The notes: a model not told the origin generated them from the sequence alone. A stretch of DNA of 64,000 nucleotides from an uncultured Roseiflexaceae bacterium (GCA_937988885.1 CALKHR010000050.1:1-64000); one strand, 5' to 3'; counted from the first letter of the stretch, positions 51,528 through 61,561 are shown. Made by a program: numbers and translations.

Positions 51528-53600
51528 TTAGGGCGCCCAGACGATATACAGCGGCGAGGCACTGACCACATCCCCATGCACATCTTGCAATTCGATGGAG
51601 ATCGTTTGGCCCGCCCACGGCGCTAACTGCTCCTGTGGTATCTCGACCAATGCGGGCAACGGCGGCCCGTTCGCCCCGTAATCGTGCCGGAAGATGATCG
51701 TGCCCCCGCTCAGCAGCGTGATCTGATCATCGACCATCGCAGGCTCCAAGCTATTGGGATTCGACGAGATGTAGAAGCTTCCCGTGGTCGGCAGCAGATC
51801 GGGGAGCGTGAGCGTCATCGTCAGGAACACCTCGCCTTGCTGAAGCACTGGTCGATTCAGCACCTCAACAACACTCATTGGCGAAATCGTGATCCCCGTA
51901 ATGTCCTGAACTATCGGCAGGTGAATCAACCTTGGACCGGGTTGAGGGGTAATGGTCGCCGTTGGCGTATTCGTTGGAGTTTGCGTCGGTGTGCTTGTCG
52001 CTGTCGCTGTCGCGGTTGGCGTATTCGTCGGCGTGTTTGTTGCCGTTGCGGTCGCGGTTGGCGTATCCGTCGGCGTGTTTGTCGCGGTTGGCGTATTCGT
52101 CGGCGTGCTTGTCGGCGTTGCTGTAGCCGTTGGCGTATTCGTCGGCGTTGCTGTAGCCGTTGGCGTATTCGTTGGTGTGCTTGTCGCCGTCGCTGTCGCT
52201 GTGGACGTCGGCGTACTGGTCGGTGTGCTTGTCGCCGTTGCTGTAGACGTCGGCGTATTCGTCGGCGTATTCGTCGGCGTTGCTGTAGACGTCGGCGTTT
52301 GCGTTGGCGCTACATAGAGCTCAAACGCGCCTCTATCGCAAACACCGTTGAATGGCCGAGCGTTCCCACGTTGGTCGGTCGCCGCACATGTCGCATTGTT
52401 ACCACTATCAAGCGCCGGGCTGCCGCTCAGCAGGGCGTGCGTGAAGGTCGGCCCGCCATTGTCGGCCAGCGCACCGAGCAGTGGATTTATCGGAGTCATA
52501 AGTGAGCCGATGAGGTTGCTATTCACACCATTCGTCATGCCAGTGAGGCCGGTGCTAATACCAATCAGATTGTACGAACTGGTGTTGGCCACCATCCCAC
52601 TTATCTCATCGCGTACCGTGGTAATGCTGTTGAAATTACCCGCCACAATCGTATTATGCAGCGTAACCGTTCCATCGCCACGGGCTAACCCACCACCTAG
52701 GCCAATACCGTTATTGTCGATATCGGCGGTATTATTAGTGATCGTCACATTATTAAGCGTGGCATCGCCCATAAACACATGCACGCCACCCCCATCACCA
52801 TTAGTAGCATTACCCGAAATAGTGCTGTTTGTAATAATGAGGGAGCCTTGGGAGGAAATCCCACCGCCTGAACCCATCGCCATGTTGTTGGAGATGGTTG
52901 AATTCGTGATCGTGAGTGTGCCTGTGTTATGCAGACCGCCGCCGTTATTTGTTGCGGTCTGATTCTCAGAGATCGTGCTATTGTTGATCGTTAGGTGGCC
53001 ACGATTCTCAATCGCGCCGTTGGCGCCAGAAAAGTTATTGATTACCCGAATCGAATTGAACTCCGACGTAACATTGGTATGCAGATAGATCGCACCACCA
53101 TCTTTGAAGGAAACGTTGCGGACATCACCGTTCCGAAGCGTTAGGTTCAATAGCGTGAAGGTAGTAGAAGCGGTGGGAAATACATCAAAAATGCGCTCAA
53201 TATTACCACCATCAATGATCGTATTATCAATGCCGTTGCCTTGGATCGTCAGGCTTCTCTTAATGTCGAGATCCCCACCAACGTTGTTATCATCATTGAG
53301 AATGCCCGAGAGCACAAAGACCCCATTGACAGCAAACGTGATAACATCGGCCTCTACGGTTTGGTTCGCCACACAAATGGCCTCACGCAGACTGACCACC
53401 CCGTCTGGACCAGGCAACGCAGCCGGTGTCAGCGATGTGCATTCACCCGCATCAACCGTATCGTTCACGGTCGTTACTGTAATTGTCGCCGCATAAACGG
53501 GCTTCTGCGGCACAAACACCACAAACGACAGCAGCAGCACAAAAAAAATGCTTGGTCGAAGGAACACCAAACATCGAGCGAATCTACCAGTCGTATGCAC
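51528..53600 (-). CDS. CSLREA-domain surface protein with parallel-beta repeats and Thr/Pro stalk
   Basis: About 690 residues with the GTG at 53600, preferred because GAGGAG lies eight bases upstream; in-frame codons further upstream lack a site. A signal peptide with core FVVFVPQKPVYA is followed by the CSLREA motif (DAGECTS...GVVSLREAICVAN). Residues about 90-350 are right-handed beta-helix-like repeats rich in NSTIS and NNGGGLHNTG. A Thr/Pro/Ala stretch of roughly 110 residues (about 430-540) forms a stalk, and a C-terminal beta domain follows. It is exported, perhaps an adhesin or envelope protein. The stalk is encoded by a low-complexity DNA tract. Confidence 0.85.
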   Translation of the reverse strand: MHTTGRFARCLVFLRPSIFFVLLLSFVVFVPQKPVYAATITVTTVNDTVDAGECTSLTPAALPGPDGVVSLREAICVANQTVEADVITFAVNGVFVLSGILNDDNNVGGDLDIKRSLTIQGNGIDNTIIDGGNIERIFDVFPTASTTFTLLNLTLRNGDVRNVSFKDGGAIYLHTNVTSEFNSIRVINNFSGANGAIENRGHLTINNSTISENQTATNNGGGLHNTGTLTITNSTISNNMAMGSGGGISSQGSLIITNSTISGNATNGDGGGVHVFMGDATLNNVTITNNTADIDNNGIGLGGGLARGDGTVTLHNTIVAGNFNSITTVRDEISGMVANTSSYNLIGISTGLTGMTNGVNSNLIGSLMTPINPLLGALADNGGPTFTHALLSGSPALDSGNNATCAATDQRGNARPFNGVCDRGAFELYVAPTQTPTSTATPTNTPTNTPTSTATATSTPTSTPTSTATATATSTPTNTPTATATPTNTPTATATPTSTPTNTPTATNTPTDTPTATATATNTPTNTPTATATATSTPTQTPTNTPTATITPQPGPRLIHLPIVQDITGITISPMSVVEVLNRPVLQQGEVFLTMTLTLPDLLPTTGSFYISSNPNSLEPAMVDDQITLLSGGTIIFRHDYGANGPPLPALVEIPQEQLAPWAGQTISIELQDVHGDVVSASPLYIVWAP
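51955..52310 (-). repeat. Low-complexity Thr-Pro coding tract
   Basis: Short imperfect repeats such as GGCGTATTCGTCGGCGT on the plus strand encode (Pro-Thr-Asn/Ala/Ser-Thr) units on the minus strand. Length is likely to vary between strains by slippage. Confidence 0.85.
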
Positions 53601-53778
53601 TTTCACAGCTCCTCTGCACCTGGGCAACATTGCAAGATAAGACGTTCCACCACGAAACGGCGGTTCAATCACAAACCGAGCCGTCAAACCAAATCCGTTG
53701 GACTCGGTTTACTCCACATTGAGATAGGCGCATGTAGGAGCTCAGATGCAAATTATAGCATCAAAATATGTTCAAAAC

Positions 53779-53819
53779 ATAAAAAATCGTGAGTATATCC
53801 CATCGATACACTCACGATT
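53779..53819 (-). terminator. Terminator after the ABC exporter pair
   Basis: AATCGTGAGT (53785-53794) / ACTCACGATT (53810-53819), 10-bp perfect stem; on the minus strand it is followed by TTTTTT-type run. Confidence 0.82.
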
Positions 53820-53838
53820 ACGACATTTTGTCCTACTC

Positions 53839-55674
53839 TTATTCGCGGTACGCACCCACCTGCTCGATGTATTCGAGCGATTGATGGCGGAAGTATGTGT
53901 TGTACAGCGCGGCGTAATGCCCACCCGCCTCCAACAGCGAGTGATGCGTGCCCTCCTCGATGATCTGCCCCGCACGCATCACAATGATGCGATCTGCCGA
54001 GCGCACGGTCGAGAGGCGGTGCGCGATGATGATGCTGGTGCGGTCGCGCATCACCACATCGAGCCCTTCCTGGATCTGCGCCTCAGTGAACGGATCAACG
54101 CTCGCCGTCGCCTCATCGAGGATGAAGATCGACGGATCTTGCAGCAGCACCCGCGCCAACGCCACCAACTGCCGCTGCCCCAGCGACAAGCGCGCGCCTC
54201 GCTCTCCCACCTCGGTCTGCAAGCCGTTCGGCAGGTCGTCGATCCACTCGCCGCCGCCGAGCTTCAGGGCCGCCTGCAACACCGCATCATCATCCACCTC
54301 GGGGCGCCCGTAGCGAATGTTATCGGCCACCGTGCCCGAGAACAGGAACGGCACCTGCGGCACCAGCCCGATCTGCCGCCGATACTGCGCCAAATCCAGC
54401 GTGCGAATATCGCGTCCATCGATGAGCAGCCGCCCGCCCTGAAACTCGTAGAAGCGCGTGATCAGGCGCACCAAGCTCGACTTCCCCGCGCCCGTATGCC
54501 CAACCACCGCCAACGTCTGCCCGGGCGGGATATCGAGCGAGAAGTCGCGCAGCACCAAGTTCGCATTGCTCGACGGCTCGTCCGAACTGGTGTAGCTGAA
54601 CGACAGGTTCTCGAAGCGGATATGGCCCTGCAGTTTCCCAATCGGCTCATTCGCCAGTTGCACCACCTTCGGGTCGGCATCGATCAGCGCGAACACCCGC
54701 TCGCTGGCCGACAAGCCCTGCTGGAACTGGCTCCAGAACGAGGCCACGCTCGTCAGTGGGAACAGCAGCATATTCAGCACCTGCACAAACAGGTACCACT
54801 CACCCGCCGACAATAGCCCCTGCAGCGCGTAGCCACCGCCAAAGTACACCACAATGCCCGTCGCGATCGCCGAGAGCATATCCAAAGTCGGGAAGATCGT
54901 GTTCAGCACATAACCGCGCAACAGCCGCACACGGTACGCAAGCTGATTCGTTGCGCGGAACTGCTCGTACACGCTCGCCTCTTGGCGGAAGCTCTTCGCC
55001 ACCGCGATGCCGCTCACCGTCTCCTGGATCGCCGCATTCACCTCGGCAGTGGCGCGCTGCCCGCGCTGCGTGGTCCACCGCGCGATCCGGCGGAAGGCGA
55101 GCGCCGCGATGACCACCACCGGCCCAATCGCCAGCGTCAGCATCGCGAGCCGCGGATGAATCCAGATCAACACAGTACTGACCAAGGCGATCATCAGCAC
55201 CTGACCGATCAACTCGATCGTGAGCGTGATCACCGACGAGAAGTCCTGCGTATCGGAGGTGACGCGACTCACGATCTTGCCCGATGAGAACTGGTCGTAG
55301 AACGAGAGGTCGTGCTTCATCACTGCGGCGAAGGCATCCTCGCGCAGCGCCAACACCACATCGCCAACCACCTGCGCGGCCAACGTCTGGCGCACGAAGT
55401 TGAACACCCAGTTCATCGAGCCGAGCACCGCCACCAAGCCCGCCATGCCCAGCAGCAACTGCAAGGCCACATTGCCGGCCAACGCATCGATACCGCTCGA
55501 CACCACCAACGGCGAGATCGCTTGTACTAGCGAACCGAGCACAACCATCGTCGCCACCACAAACATCTTCCGGCTGTGTGGCTTGAAGTAGTCTAAGATT
55601 CGCTTGACCAGCGCGCCATCGCTATAGTTACGGTCGTATTCTTCGGCCTCTAGGCCATCGAGCACAAAACCCAT
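53839..55674 (-). CDS. ABC transporter half-subunit (exporter type), second of a pair
   Basis: A 611-residue fused permease-ATPase of the type IV (MsbA/BmrA) exporter fold. ATG 55674 has GGGAGAG upstream; the longer frame lacks a site. Six helices occupy about residues 25-310. The ATPase has Walker A VVGHTGAGKSSLVRLI, signature RLSLGQRQLVALARVLLQD (LSLGQ, a variant of LSGGQ) and Walker B FILDEATASVD. It follows the other half-subunit by 60 bases. Heterodimeric exporters usually have one degenerate catalytic site, consistent with the variant signature here. Confidence 0.92.
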   Translation of the reverse strand: MGFVLDGLEAEEYDRNYSDGALVKRILDYFKPHSRKMFVVATMVVLGSLVQAISPLVVSSGIDALAGNVALQLLLGMAGLVAVLGSMNWVFNFVRQTLAAQVVGDVVLALREDAFAAVMKHDLSFYDQFSSGKIVSRVTSDTQDFSSVITLTIELIGQVLMIALVSTVLIWIHPRLAMLTLAIGPVVVIAALAFRRIARWTTQRGQRATAEVNAAIQETVSGIAVAKSFRQEASVYEQFRATNQLAYRVRLLRGYVLNTIFPTLDMLSAIATGIVVYFGGGYALQGLLSAGEWYLFVQVLNMLLFPLTSVASFWSQFQQGLSASERVFALIDADPKVVQLANEPIGKLQGHIRFENLSFSYTSSDEPSSNANLVLRDFSLDIPPGQTLAVVGHTGAGKSSLVRLITRFYEFQGGRLLIDGRDIRTLDLAQYRRQIGLVPQVPFLFSGTVADNIRYGRPEVDDDAVLQAALKLGGGEWIDDLPNGLQTEVGERGARLSLGQRQLVALARVLLQDPSIFILDEATASVDPFTEAQIQEGLDVVMRDRTSIIIAHRLSTVRSADRIIVMRAGQIIEEGTHHSLLEAGGHYAALYNTYFRHQSLEYIEQVGAYRE

Positions 55675-55734
55675 ACATCTCTCCCGAATGATAGGCGACA
55701 GAGTTGCACATTCACACAACCAGCATCCAAGCGT

Positions 55735-57543
55735 TTAACCCGCAACCTGCTCGCCAACCTGCTCCCGCTGATAGCGAGCAAAAATGCGTCGATACGCCTC
55801 GCTCGTCGCCAACAACTCCTCGTGGGTGCCCTGAGCCACCAACTCGCCGCGCCGCAGCACCAAAATATGGTCCGCCCAGCGGATCTGCGAGATACGATGC
55901 GTGATCAAGAGCGTCGTGCGGTTCTGCAGAATGCGCCGCATCGCACGCTGGATCTGATCCTCGGTGGCGCTATCGATCGCGCTCGTCGAGTCATCCAGAA
56001 TCAAAATGCGCGGATTGGTGAGGAAGGCCCGCGCGATCGCGATGCGCTGGCGCTGCCCGCCCGAAAGCGTCACGCCGCGCTCGCCCACCATCGTATCGTA
56101 CCCATCCGGGAAGCTCATAATGAAGTCGTGCGCCTGCGCCTCACGGGCGGCCTGCTCGATCTGCTCTCGTGTGACTTCGCCCCTCGCACCAAACGCGATA
56201 TTCTCGGCGATGGTGCGCGTGAACAGGAAGATGTCCTGCTCGATCGTCGAGATCTGCGACCGGAGCGACTCCATACTCCATTCGCGCACATCAACGCCAT
56301 CGACCAGCACCCGCCCGGAAGTCGCATCGTAAGTGCGGTTCACCAGCTTAGTGAGCGTGCTCTTGCCGGAGCCGGTCTGGCCCACAATCGCGATCGTTTG
56401 CCCGGGTTTGGCGTGGAAGGAGATGTTCTTCAAGATCATGCCGCCGTTCGCCTGGTCGGCATCGTCCGAATAGCCGAAGCTCACCTGCTCAAAGCGGATG
56501 TCGCCCTGCAACTGCGCCGCGTGACCCTCAACATTCTCGTCCATCTCGGTCTCGGCCTTGATCAGTGCCAGAATACGCTCGGCGCTCGCCAAGCCGAGTT
56601 GCACCAGCGCAAAGCTAAACAACGAGATGAAGGTCGGGAAGTTCAGCACGCTAAACAGGCCCATGTAGGCCACCACATCGCCGAGCGAAATCTGCCCACC
56701 GCGGTAGAGGAACAGTGCGTGCCCCAACGCCAAGCCAAACGCGATACCGAACAGCAGCAGAGGCAGGTAGCGCGCCCGGATCTTGCCCTCCTGCACGAAC
56801 AGATCGCGGTAGCGCATCGCGTTCAGCCCAAACAGCTTGCGCTCCTGCGGCTCCTGCGCGTAACCCTTCACCACCTCAATACCGCTGACAGCCTCGGCCA
56901 AACGCGAGTTGACCACACCAAACTGCTCGCGCAGCGCCATCGAAACAGGGTTCAACTGACGGCTGTAGCGTCGCAAGGCGAACACAAACGTCAGCAAGAA
57001 CAGCAGCGGCACCGTCAGCAGTTCGATACGGATGAACCCCATACCGACCAGTGGCATGATCGTAAACAGCGCCGATTCCATAATCAGCCCAGCGCCAGGA
57101 CTCACCATCATGTTCAGTTGTTGCACATCGTTCGTCGCACGAGCCATCACATCACCCACCTGTTGGCGGTTGTGGAAGGTTTGGCTCTTCCCGAGCAGAC
57201 TGATGTACAACTCCTCGCGTGAGTCGCGCTCCAAGCGCTGCGCCAGCGTCTCCATCGCCGAGATGCGCACAAGATCGACCACACCCACACCAAACCGCAC
57301 CGCAAGCACCATCAGCGCCAGCCACCCCAGTTGCTCCAGCGTCGCATCGGGCAATTGGATCAGATCAAACGCTTGACCGATCAGCACGGCTCCGTAGCTG
57401 TAGAGCGCGCTTGTGCAGATGTTGCCCAGCAACATGCCCAAGGGTAGCCAGGGGTACCGCAAAATATGCGATATGATCCAGCGGACAGGAGAACGGGTGT
57501 CGTAGACATACGCATCCGCGACGGTAAACTCTCGTCGTGCCAC
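55735..57543 (-). CDS. ABC transporter half-subunit (exporter type), first of a pair
   Basis: A 602-residue permease-ATPase fusion. The GTG at 57543 follows AAGGGGGG, and a MITE-like repeat begins just upstream, so the ATG at 57591 inside that repeat is rejected. Six helices span about 20-310. Walker A is IVGQTGSGKSTLTKLVNRTY, the signature VTLSGGQRQRIAIARAFL is canonical and Walker B is ILILDDSTSAID (Asp replaces the usual Glu after DD...S). With its partner it would form a heterodimeric multidrug or lipid exporter. Confidence 0.92.
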   Translation of the reverse strand: MARREFTVADAYVYDTRSPVRWIISHILRYPWLPLGMLLGNICTSALYSYGAVLIGQAFDLIQLPDATLEQLGWLALMVLAVRFGVGVVDLVRISAMETLAQRLERDSREELYISLLGKSQTFHNRQQVGDVMARATNDVQQLNMMVSPGAGLIMESALFTIMPLVGMGFIRIELLTVPLLFLLTFVFALRRYSRQLNPVSMALREQFGVVNSRLAEAVSGIEVVKGYAQEPQERKLFGLNAMRYRDLFVQEGKIRARYLPLLLFGIAFGLALGHALFLYRGGQISLGDVVAYMGLFSVLNFPTFISLFSFALVQLGLASAERILALIKAETEMDENVEGHAAQLQGDIRFEQVSFGYSDDADQANGGMILKNISFHAKPGQTIAIVGQTGSGKSTLTKLVNRTYDATSGRVLVDGVDVREWSMESLRSQISTIEQDIFLFTRTIAENIAFGARGEVTREQIEQAAREAQAHDFIMSFPDGYDTMVGERGVTLSGGQRQRIAIARAFLTNPRILILDDSTSAIDSATEDQIQRAMRRILQNRTTLLITHRISQIRWADHILVLRRGELVAQGTHEELLATSEAYRRIFARYQREQVGEQVAG

Positions 57544-57566
57544 AAACCCCCCTTTCTGATGAGATG

Positions 57567-57768
57567 ATACCAAACCCGAGTGCTCACTCACACCATCGAA
57601 TGTCTGTTGAACGCATTTCTTCAGCTTGAATTGATACCAACATTTCCATCTCAGGCGGTGTCAAAGCGCTGCTACATGCAGCGCTTTGACACCACAAAAA
57701 ACGTAAAGTACCTTGCTGCCGCAGGCGAGGCTGCTTTTCAATGAACACTATCCGACCGGATTTGGTAT
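57567..57768. repeat. MITE-like element family 1, copy D, with target-site duplication
   Basis: 202 bp from ATACCAAACCCGAG to CCGGATTTGGTAT, flanked on both sides by GAGATG (57561-57566 and 57769-57774), a likely 6-bp target-site duplication. Internal hairpin GGTGTCAAAGCGCTGC (57657-57672) / complement (57678-57693). The block ACCTTGCTGCCGCAGGC follows at about 57712. It lies in the 5' region of the ABC exporter pair and may affect its transcription. Confidence 0.88.
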
Positions 57769-57965
57769 GAGATGATGTTGGAAGACACTCTAGTTTAACA
57801 ACAACGTGTGACACCTACGGTCACATGTAGCACAAACGATCGACGCTCGTAGAACATCTTTGCGCATCTATGCGATACAAAGGTATAGCATACGCGGTGC
57901 CGAGAACAAGCACGAGCACACAAAGACCGAACCCGAACCTGTACACATGATCAGGTTGACACCGG

Positions 57966-58823
57966 CTAACGGGTTCGGCTCATCAAAGGCGTAGGGGATA
58001 CCGACAGAGGCGCAAAAAAGCGGCGGATCAAGTGAGCGCTCTCTTCGGGGCGCTCAATCGGGAGCAAGTGTCCAGCGCCAGCCAGCGTCACCAGTTGAGC
58101 GCGGGGGATGGCGTGGCGTAGGCGCTCGACAGCCGAGAGATCGTACAGCGCATCGCGCTCGCCCCACAGCAACAGGGTAGGCGCCTGGATTCCACCGATT
58201 TGCCGCATCACAAAGCGCCACTCGTCGCGTTGACGCAACGCGCGCACCAGGCTGATCCGCGACTGCGCCGAGCCCAGCGTCGCACGAATCTGCGCGATAT
58301 GCTGCTCCTGCGGCGAGTTATCGCCGAGCGCAGAGCGCACATACCAGCGGGCCTGCCATGTGGCCGTGAGGCGTAACACCAAACGCAGCGCACCGGGCAC
58401 CGCGCGCAACCGACGGGCCATGCGCGCCTGAAACGTCTGCGGCCACCGTTCGAATCCAAGCGCGCCCATTACTGCCACGCCGCGCACCCGCTCGGGATGC
58501 CGCGCCGCCAAGCCGAGCGCCAATGCGCCGCCGCTGCCCAAGCCCACCACGAAGCTCGGCACAATCTTCAGGCTCGAAATCAGGCTCGCCACCAGACGAA
58601 TCAGCGTATCGGGGGAGTCATTGCGCCGCAGGGGTTCCGAGCGCCCGTAACCCGGCAGGTCGAGCGCGATCACGCGGAAATGACCCACGAGGAACGGCAG
58701 CATCGGTGCCCAAAGTTGATGGTCGAACAGCGCGCCGTGCAACAACAGCAACGGCGGGCCTTGGCCATCGGTCACATAACCAAGCGTTCGACCATCAAGC
58801 TGAATCTGGGCATTACGAAGCAT
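57966..58823 (-). CDS. Alpha/beta-hydrolase-fold protein lacking the serine nucleophile
   Basis: A 285-residue protein, with the start at 58823 chosen because homology begins at NAQIQLDGRTLGYVTDG; no good ribosome-binding site is visible and longer starts exist. LLLLHGALFDHQLWAPML (oxyanion HG), IALDLPGYGRSE, the acid LLLWGERDALYDL and the histidine GAGHLLPIERPEE are present. The nucleophile elbow, normally GxSxG, reads VVGLGSGGALAL, so glycine occupies the serine position. It follows the M16 protease stop by 53 bases. Either a non-hydrolytic member of the fold or one with a shifted nucleophile. Confidence 0.85.
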   Translation of the reverse strand: MLRNAQIQLDGRTLGYVTDGQGPPLLLLHGALFDHQLWAPMLPFLVGHFRVIALDLPGYGRSEPLRRNDSPDTLIRLVASLISSLKIVPSFVVGLGSGGALALGLAARHPERVRGVAVMGALGFERWPQTFQARMARRLRAVPGALRLVLRLTATWQARWYVRSALGDNSPQEQHIAQIRATLGSAQSRISLVRALRQRDEWRFVMRQIGGIQAPTLLLWGERDALYDLSAVERLRHAIPRAQLVTLAGAGHLLPIERPEESAHLIRRFFAPLSVSPTPLMSRTR

Positions 58824-58876
58824 ATTATGAACGAACCAAGCGCATCGACACACAGCACGATGCGCATCACCCAACG

Positions 58877-61561
58877 TTACTCTTTAGGGCCTGCCACCAC
58901 GAGGATATAGCGATCGGTGGACAGATACTTGTTCGCGACCGCCTTGACCTGCTCGGCATCGATGCTCCGCACAATCGAAGGATAGCGCGAAATATAATCG
59001 AAGCCGAGGCCGTAGCGCTGAATGCCCAGCAATGTACCGGCGATCCCGTCGTTGGTCTCCAGGCCCAGCACCAGGCTACCAGTCATATAATCGTGGGCAT
59101 CGGCGAGCTCCTGCTCCGTTGGCCCCTCAGCAACGAAACGCTCGATCTCGTGCAGAATGGCCGTCACCGCCCGCTCTACATGGATCGGGTTGATGCCCGC
59201 CAGCGCCGCCCACGGGCCAGCGCCGAGATCCGCATCGATATTGCTGCCGCAGTAGTAGGCCAAGCCCTGCTGCTCGCGCACGTTGTCGCCCAACCGACCG
59301 CCCATACCGATGCGACCTAGGATCATATTCGCCACGCTCGCGGCGTAGTAATCGGGGTCCATGCGCGTGAGGCCGTGCACCGCCCAAATCACATCGCTCT
59401 GCATCTTGCCGGGCAATGTCACATCGCGGCGCTGAATGCCCTCCAACGGCGGCACGTACGGCAGATCCTGCGTAGGAATCGGGCCCTGAGGCTCCCACAG
59501 GCCGAACGTGCGCTCAAGCTCCGCGATCACCGCATCCGGCTCAACATCGCCCACAATCGCGATGGTGCTGGCCGCCGGGTGGTAGAGCTTGTGGAAGTTC
59601 ACCAGATCCTCGCGAGTGATGCCCTGCACCGTGGCGATCGTGCCGCTGCTCAAGCGGCTGTAGGGGTGCTCCGGCGGGAACAGCAGCGAGCGCACCACAC
59701 GCGACGCCTGAACGCGCGTCTCCTGCTCGGCCTCGCGCAAGTTCATCAGAAACTGGCCGCGCAACCGCTCGATCTCCACCTCGGGGAAGGTCGGCGTGCT
59801 CAACATCTCGGCCAAGATCTCCAAGATCAGCGGCAGATCCTCGGCCAGCGCGCGCCCGCCGAAGCCGCTGGTGTGCAGGCCACCGCCTGCGTTCACGCTC
59901 GCGCCGCGTGCCTCGGTCTCGGCCACGATCTGCTGGAAGGTGCGCTTGGCCGTACCACGGATCAGCGATGCGCCCGTGAAGGTCGCCAAGCCGCTCTTCT
60001 CGGCAGACTCGTTCACCGCACCGACCCGCACCTCGCCCCGCACGCTGACGGTCGGGCTGCTCGCGTTGCGCTGGATCAGCGCGACCATACCGTTCGGCAG
60101 CACGTAGCGCACCGCCGTCTCGATGGTGGCCGCGCCGTTCTGGCTCGATGTGCCATTCTGAGTGGCTGCAATCGGTCGTTGGCTCGGCACAGCCGAGGGC
60201 AGCGCCGCATCGAAGCCGCCAGTGTAGAAGAACGCCTTCTGCTGCATAGAGCGATTGTAGTGGCCGTTGTCCTCCGCGCCGCCGCCGGAATCTTCGGTGG
60301 GGATGAAATGCCCAACCGTGCGATGCTTCTCGGTCAGGTAGGTCTGCGCCACGCGCCGCACATCCTCAGCCGTCACCGCCGAGATCTCATCGAGAAGGGT
60401 TTCGGGGCGCTTGTAGGTGTCCAGCACCTCCCACATCCCAAGCAGCAACGCCTGGCTCGTCACGCTCTCGCTCGAGTAGGCGATCTGCGCGCGCACCTGC
60501 TTCAGCACCTTCGACATCTCATCGGCGCTCACACCATCCTGCTGGATCTTCTCGACCTCGCGGATCAGCGCGGCCTCAACTTCGGCAGCGGTGTGGTTAT
60601 CGTGAGCGGTAGCTTCAAGTTCAAACAGATGCGGATCGTAGGAGGCGCGATAGCCGCTGCCAGCGTAGGCCGCCAACTGCGTCTCAATCAGGGCGCGGTA
60701 GATGCGAGCGCTGCGGTTCGTCTGCGCGCCACCACCGAACGACATCGGCTTCGCGCCCGAGAGCACCGCATCGAGCACCACCATCGGCGCGAAATCGGCC
60801 TCGCGGCAACTCGGCGCGTGATACGCGATCTGCACATACTGGGCAGGGCCCGGTCGGCGCACAATCACACGTCGTTCACCCTGCTGCTCCGGCTCCACGG
60901 CACGCACCTTCGGCAAGGTCGGGCCAGTGGGCAGGCCGCCGAAGTAGTGCTCGGCCTTCTTCAGCATCTCATCGGTCTTGAAATCGCCGACTAGCACCAA
61001 CACCGCGTTGTTGGGCATATAGTAGGTCTGATAGTGGTTGTACAGATCGTCGCGCGTCATCGCCAGCAGGTCGCTCTTCCAACCGATCACCTCGTTGCGG
61101 TAGGGGTGCACTTGGAAGGCCGCCGCCATCAACGCCTCGTTCAGCCACCATTCCGGATCGTTCTCGTGGCCCTCGCGCTCGGAGATGATAACCGTGCGCT
61201 CGCTTTCGACCTCCGCCGGGTCGAACAGCGAATTGACCATACGATCCGACTCGATCTGCAAACCCAACTCGATGCGATCCGCGGGCAGCGTCTCGAAGTA
61301 GGCCGTGTAATCGTTTGAGGTGAAGCCGTTGAATGTGCCGCCGTTGCGAGCAATCAGGCGATCCATCTCGCCTTTGGGAATGGCAGGCGTGCCCTTAAAC
61401 AGCATATGCTCGACCCAATGGGAGATACCGGTCGTGCCGATATTCTCATTGCGCGAGCCAACCCGATACCACACCCAGCATGTCGCCACAGGAGCGGTAT
61501 GCACCTCGCGGAGCAGCACCAACATGCCATTCGGTAGTGTATGAGCAGTTGTGATCGTCAT
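58877..61561 (-). CDS. M16 family zinc metalloprotease, tandem-domain form
   Basis: An 894-residue protein of two M16 halves. The first has the zinc site HxxEH (H48, E51, H52 in GISHWVEHMLFKGT) and a downstream Glu in ESERTVIISEREGHE. The second half (from about 500) lacks the site, as expected for the inactive partner of pitrilysin/PqqL-type proteins. AAAGGGA precedes the ATG. No signal peptide is visible, so it is likely cytoplasmic. It probably degrades peptides. Between the halves lies a low-complexity Ala/Gln/Ser linker. Confidence 0.93.
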   Translation of the reverse strand: MTITTAHTLPNGMLVLLREVHTAPVATCWVWYRVGSRNENIGTTGISHWVEHMLFKGTPAIPKGEMDRLIARNGGTFNGFTSNDYTAYFETLPADRIELGLQIESDRMVNSLFDPAEVESERTVIISEREGHENDPEWWLNEALMAAAFQVHPYRNEVIGWKSDLLAMTRDDLYNHYQTYYMPNNAVLVLVGDFKTDEMLKKAEHYFGGLPTGPTLPKVRAVEPEQQGERRVIVRRPGPAQYVQIAYHAPSCREADFAPMVVLDAVLSGAKPMSFGGGAQTNRSARIYRALIETQLAAYAGSGYRASYDPHLFELEATAHDNHTAAEVEAALIREVEKIQQDGVSADEMSKVLKQVRAQIAYSSESVTSQALLLGMWEVLDTYKRPETLLDEISAVTAEDVRRVAQTYLTEKHRTVGHFIPTEDSGGGAEDNGHYNRSMQQKAFFYTGGFDAALPSAVPSQRPIAATQNGTSSQNGAATIETAVRYVLPNGMVALIQRNASSPTVSVRGEVRVGAVNESAEKSGLATFTGASLIRGTAKRTFQQIVAETEARGASVNAGGGLHTSGFGGRALAEDLPLILEILAEMLSTPTFPEVEIERLRGQFLMNLREAEQETRVQASRVVRSLLFPPEHPYSRLSSGTIATVQGITREDLVNFHKLYHPAASTIAIVGDVEPDAVIAELERTFGLWEPQGPIPTQDLPYVPPLEGIQRRDVTLPGKMQSDVIWAVHGLTRMDPDYYAASVANMILGRIGMGGRLGDNVREQQGLAYYCGSNIDADLGAGPWAALAGINPIHVERAVTAILHEIERFVAEGPTEQELADAHDYMTGSLVLGLETNDGIAGTLLGIQRYGLGFDYISRYPSIVRSIDAEQVKAVANKYLSTDRYILVVAGPKE

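Noticed and set aside
51955..52310. Short repeats considered as a CRISPR array
   Set aside because: Spacing is irregular, units are 12-18 bp and in frame with a coding region; no unique spacers.
51952..52317. Plus-strand valine/glycine-rich open frame
   Set aside because: It is the complement of the Thr/Pro stalk of the CSLREA gene and has no ribosome-binding site.
57545..57591. ATG at 57591 as start of the ABC exporter gene
   Set aside because: It lies inside the MITE-like element; GTG 57543 with AAGGGGGG fits the family start.
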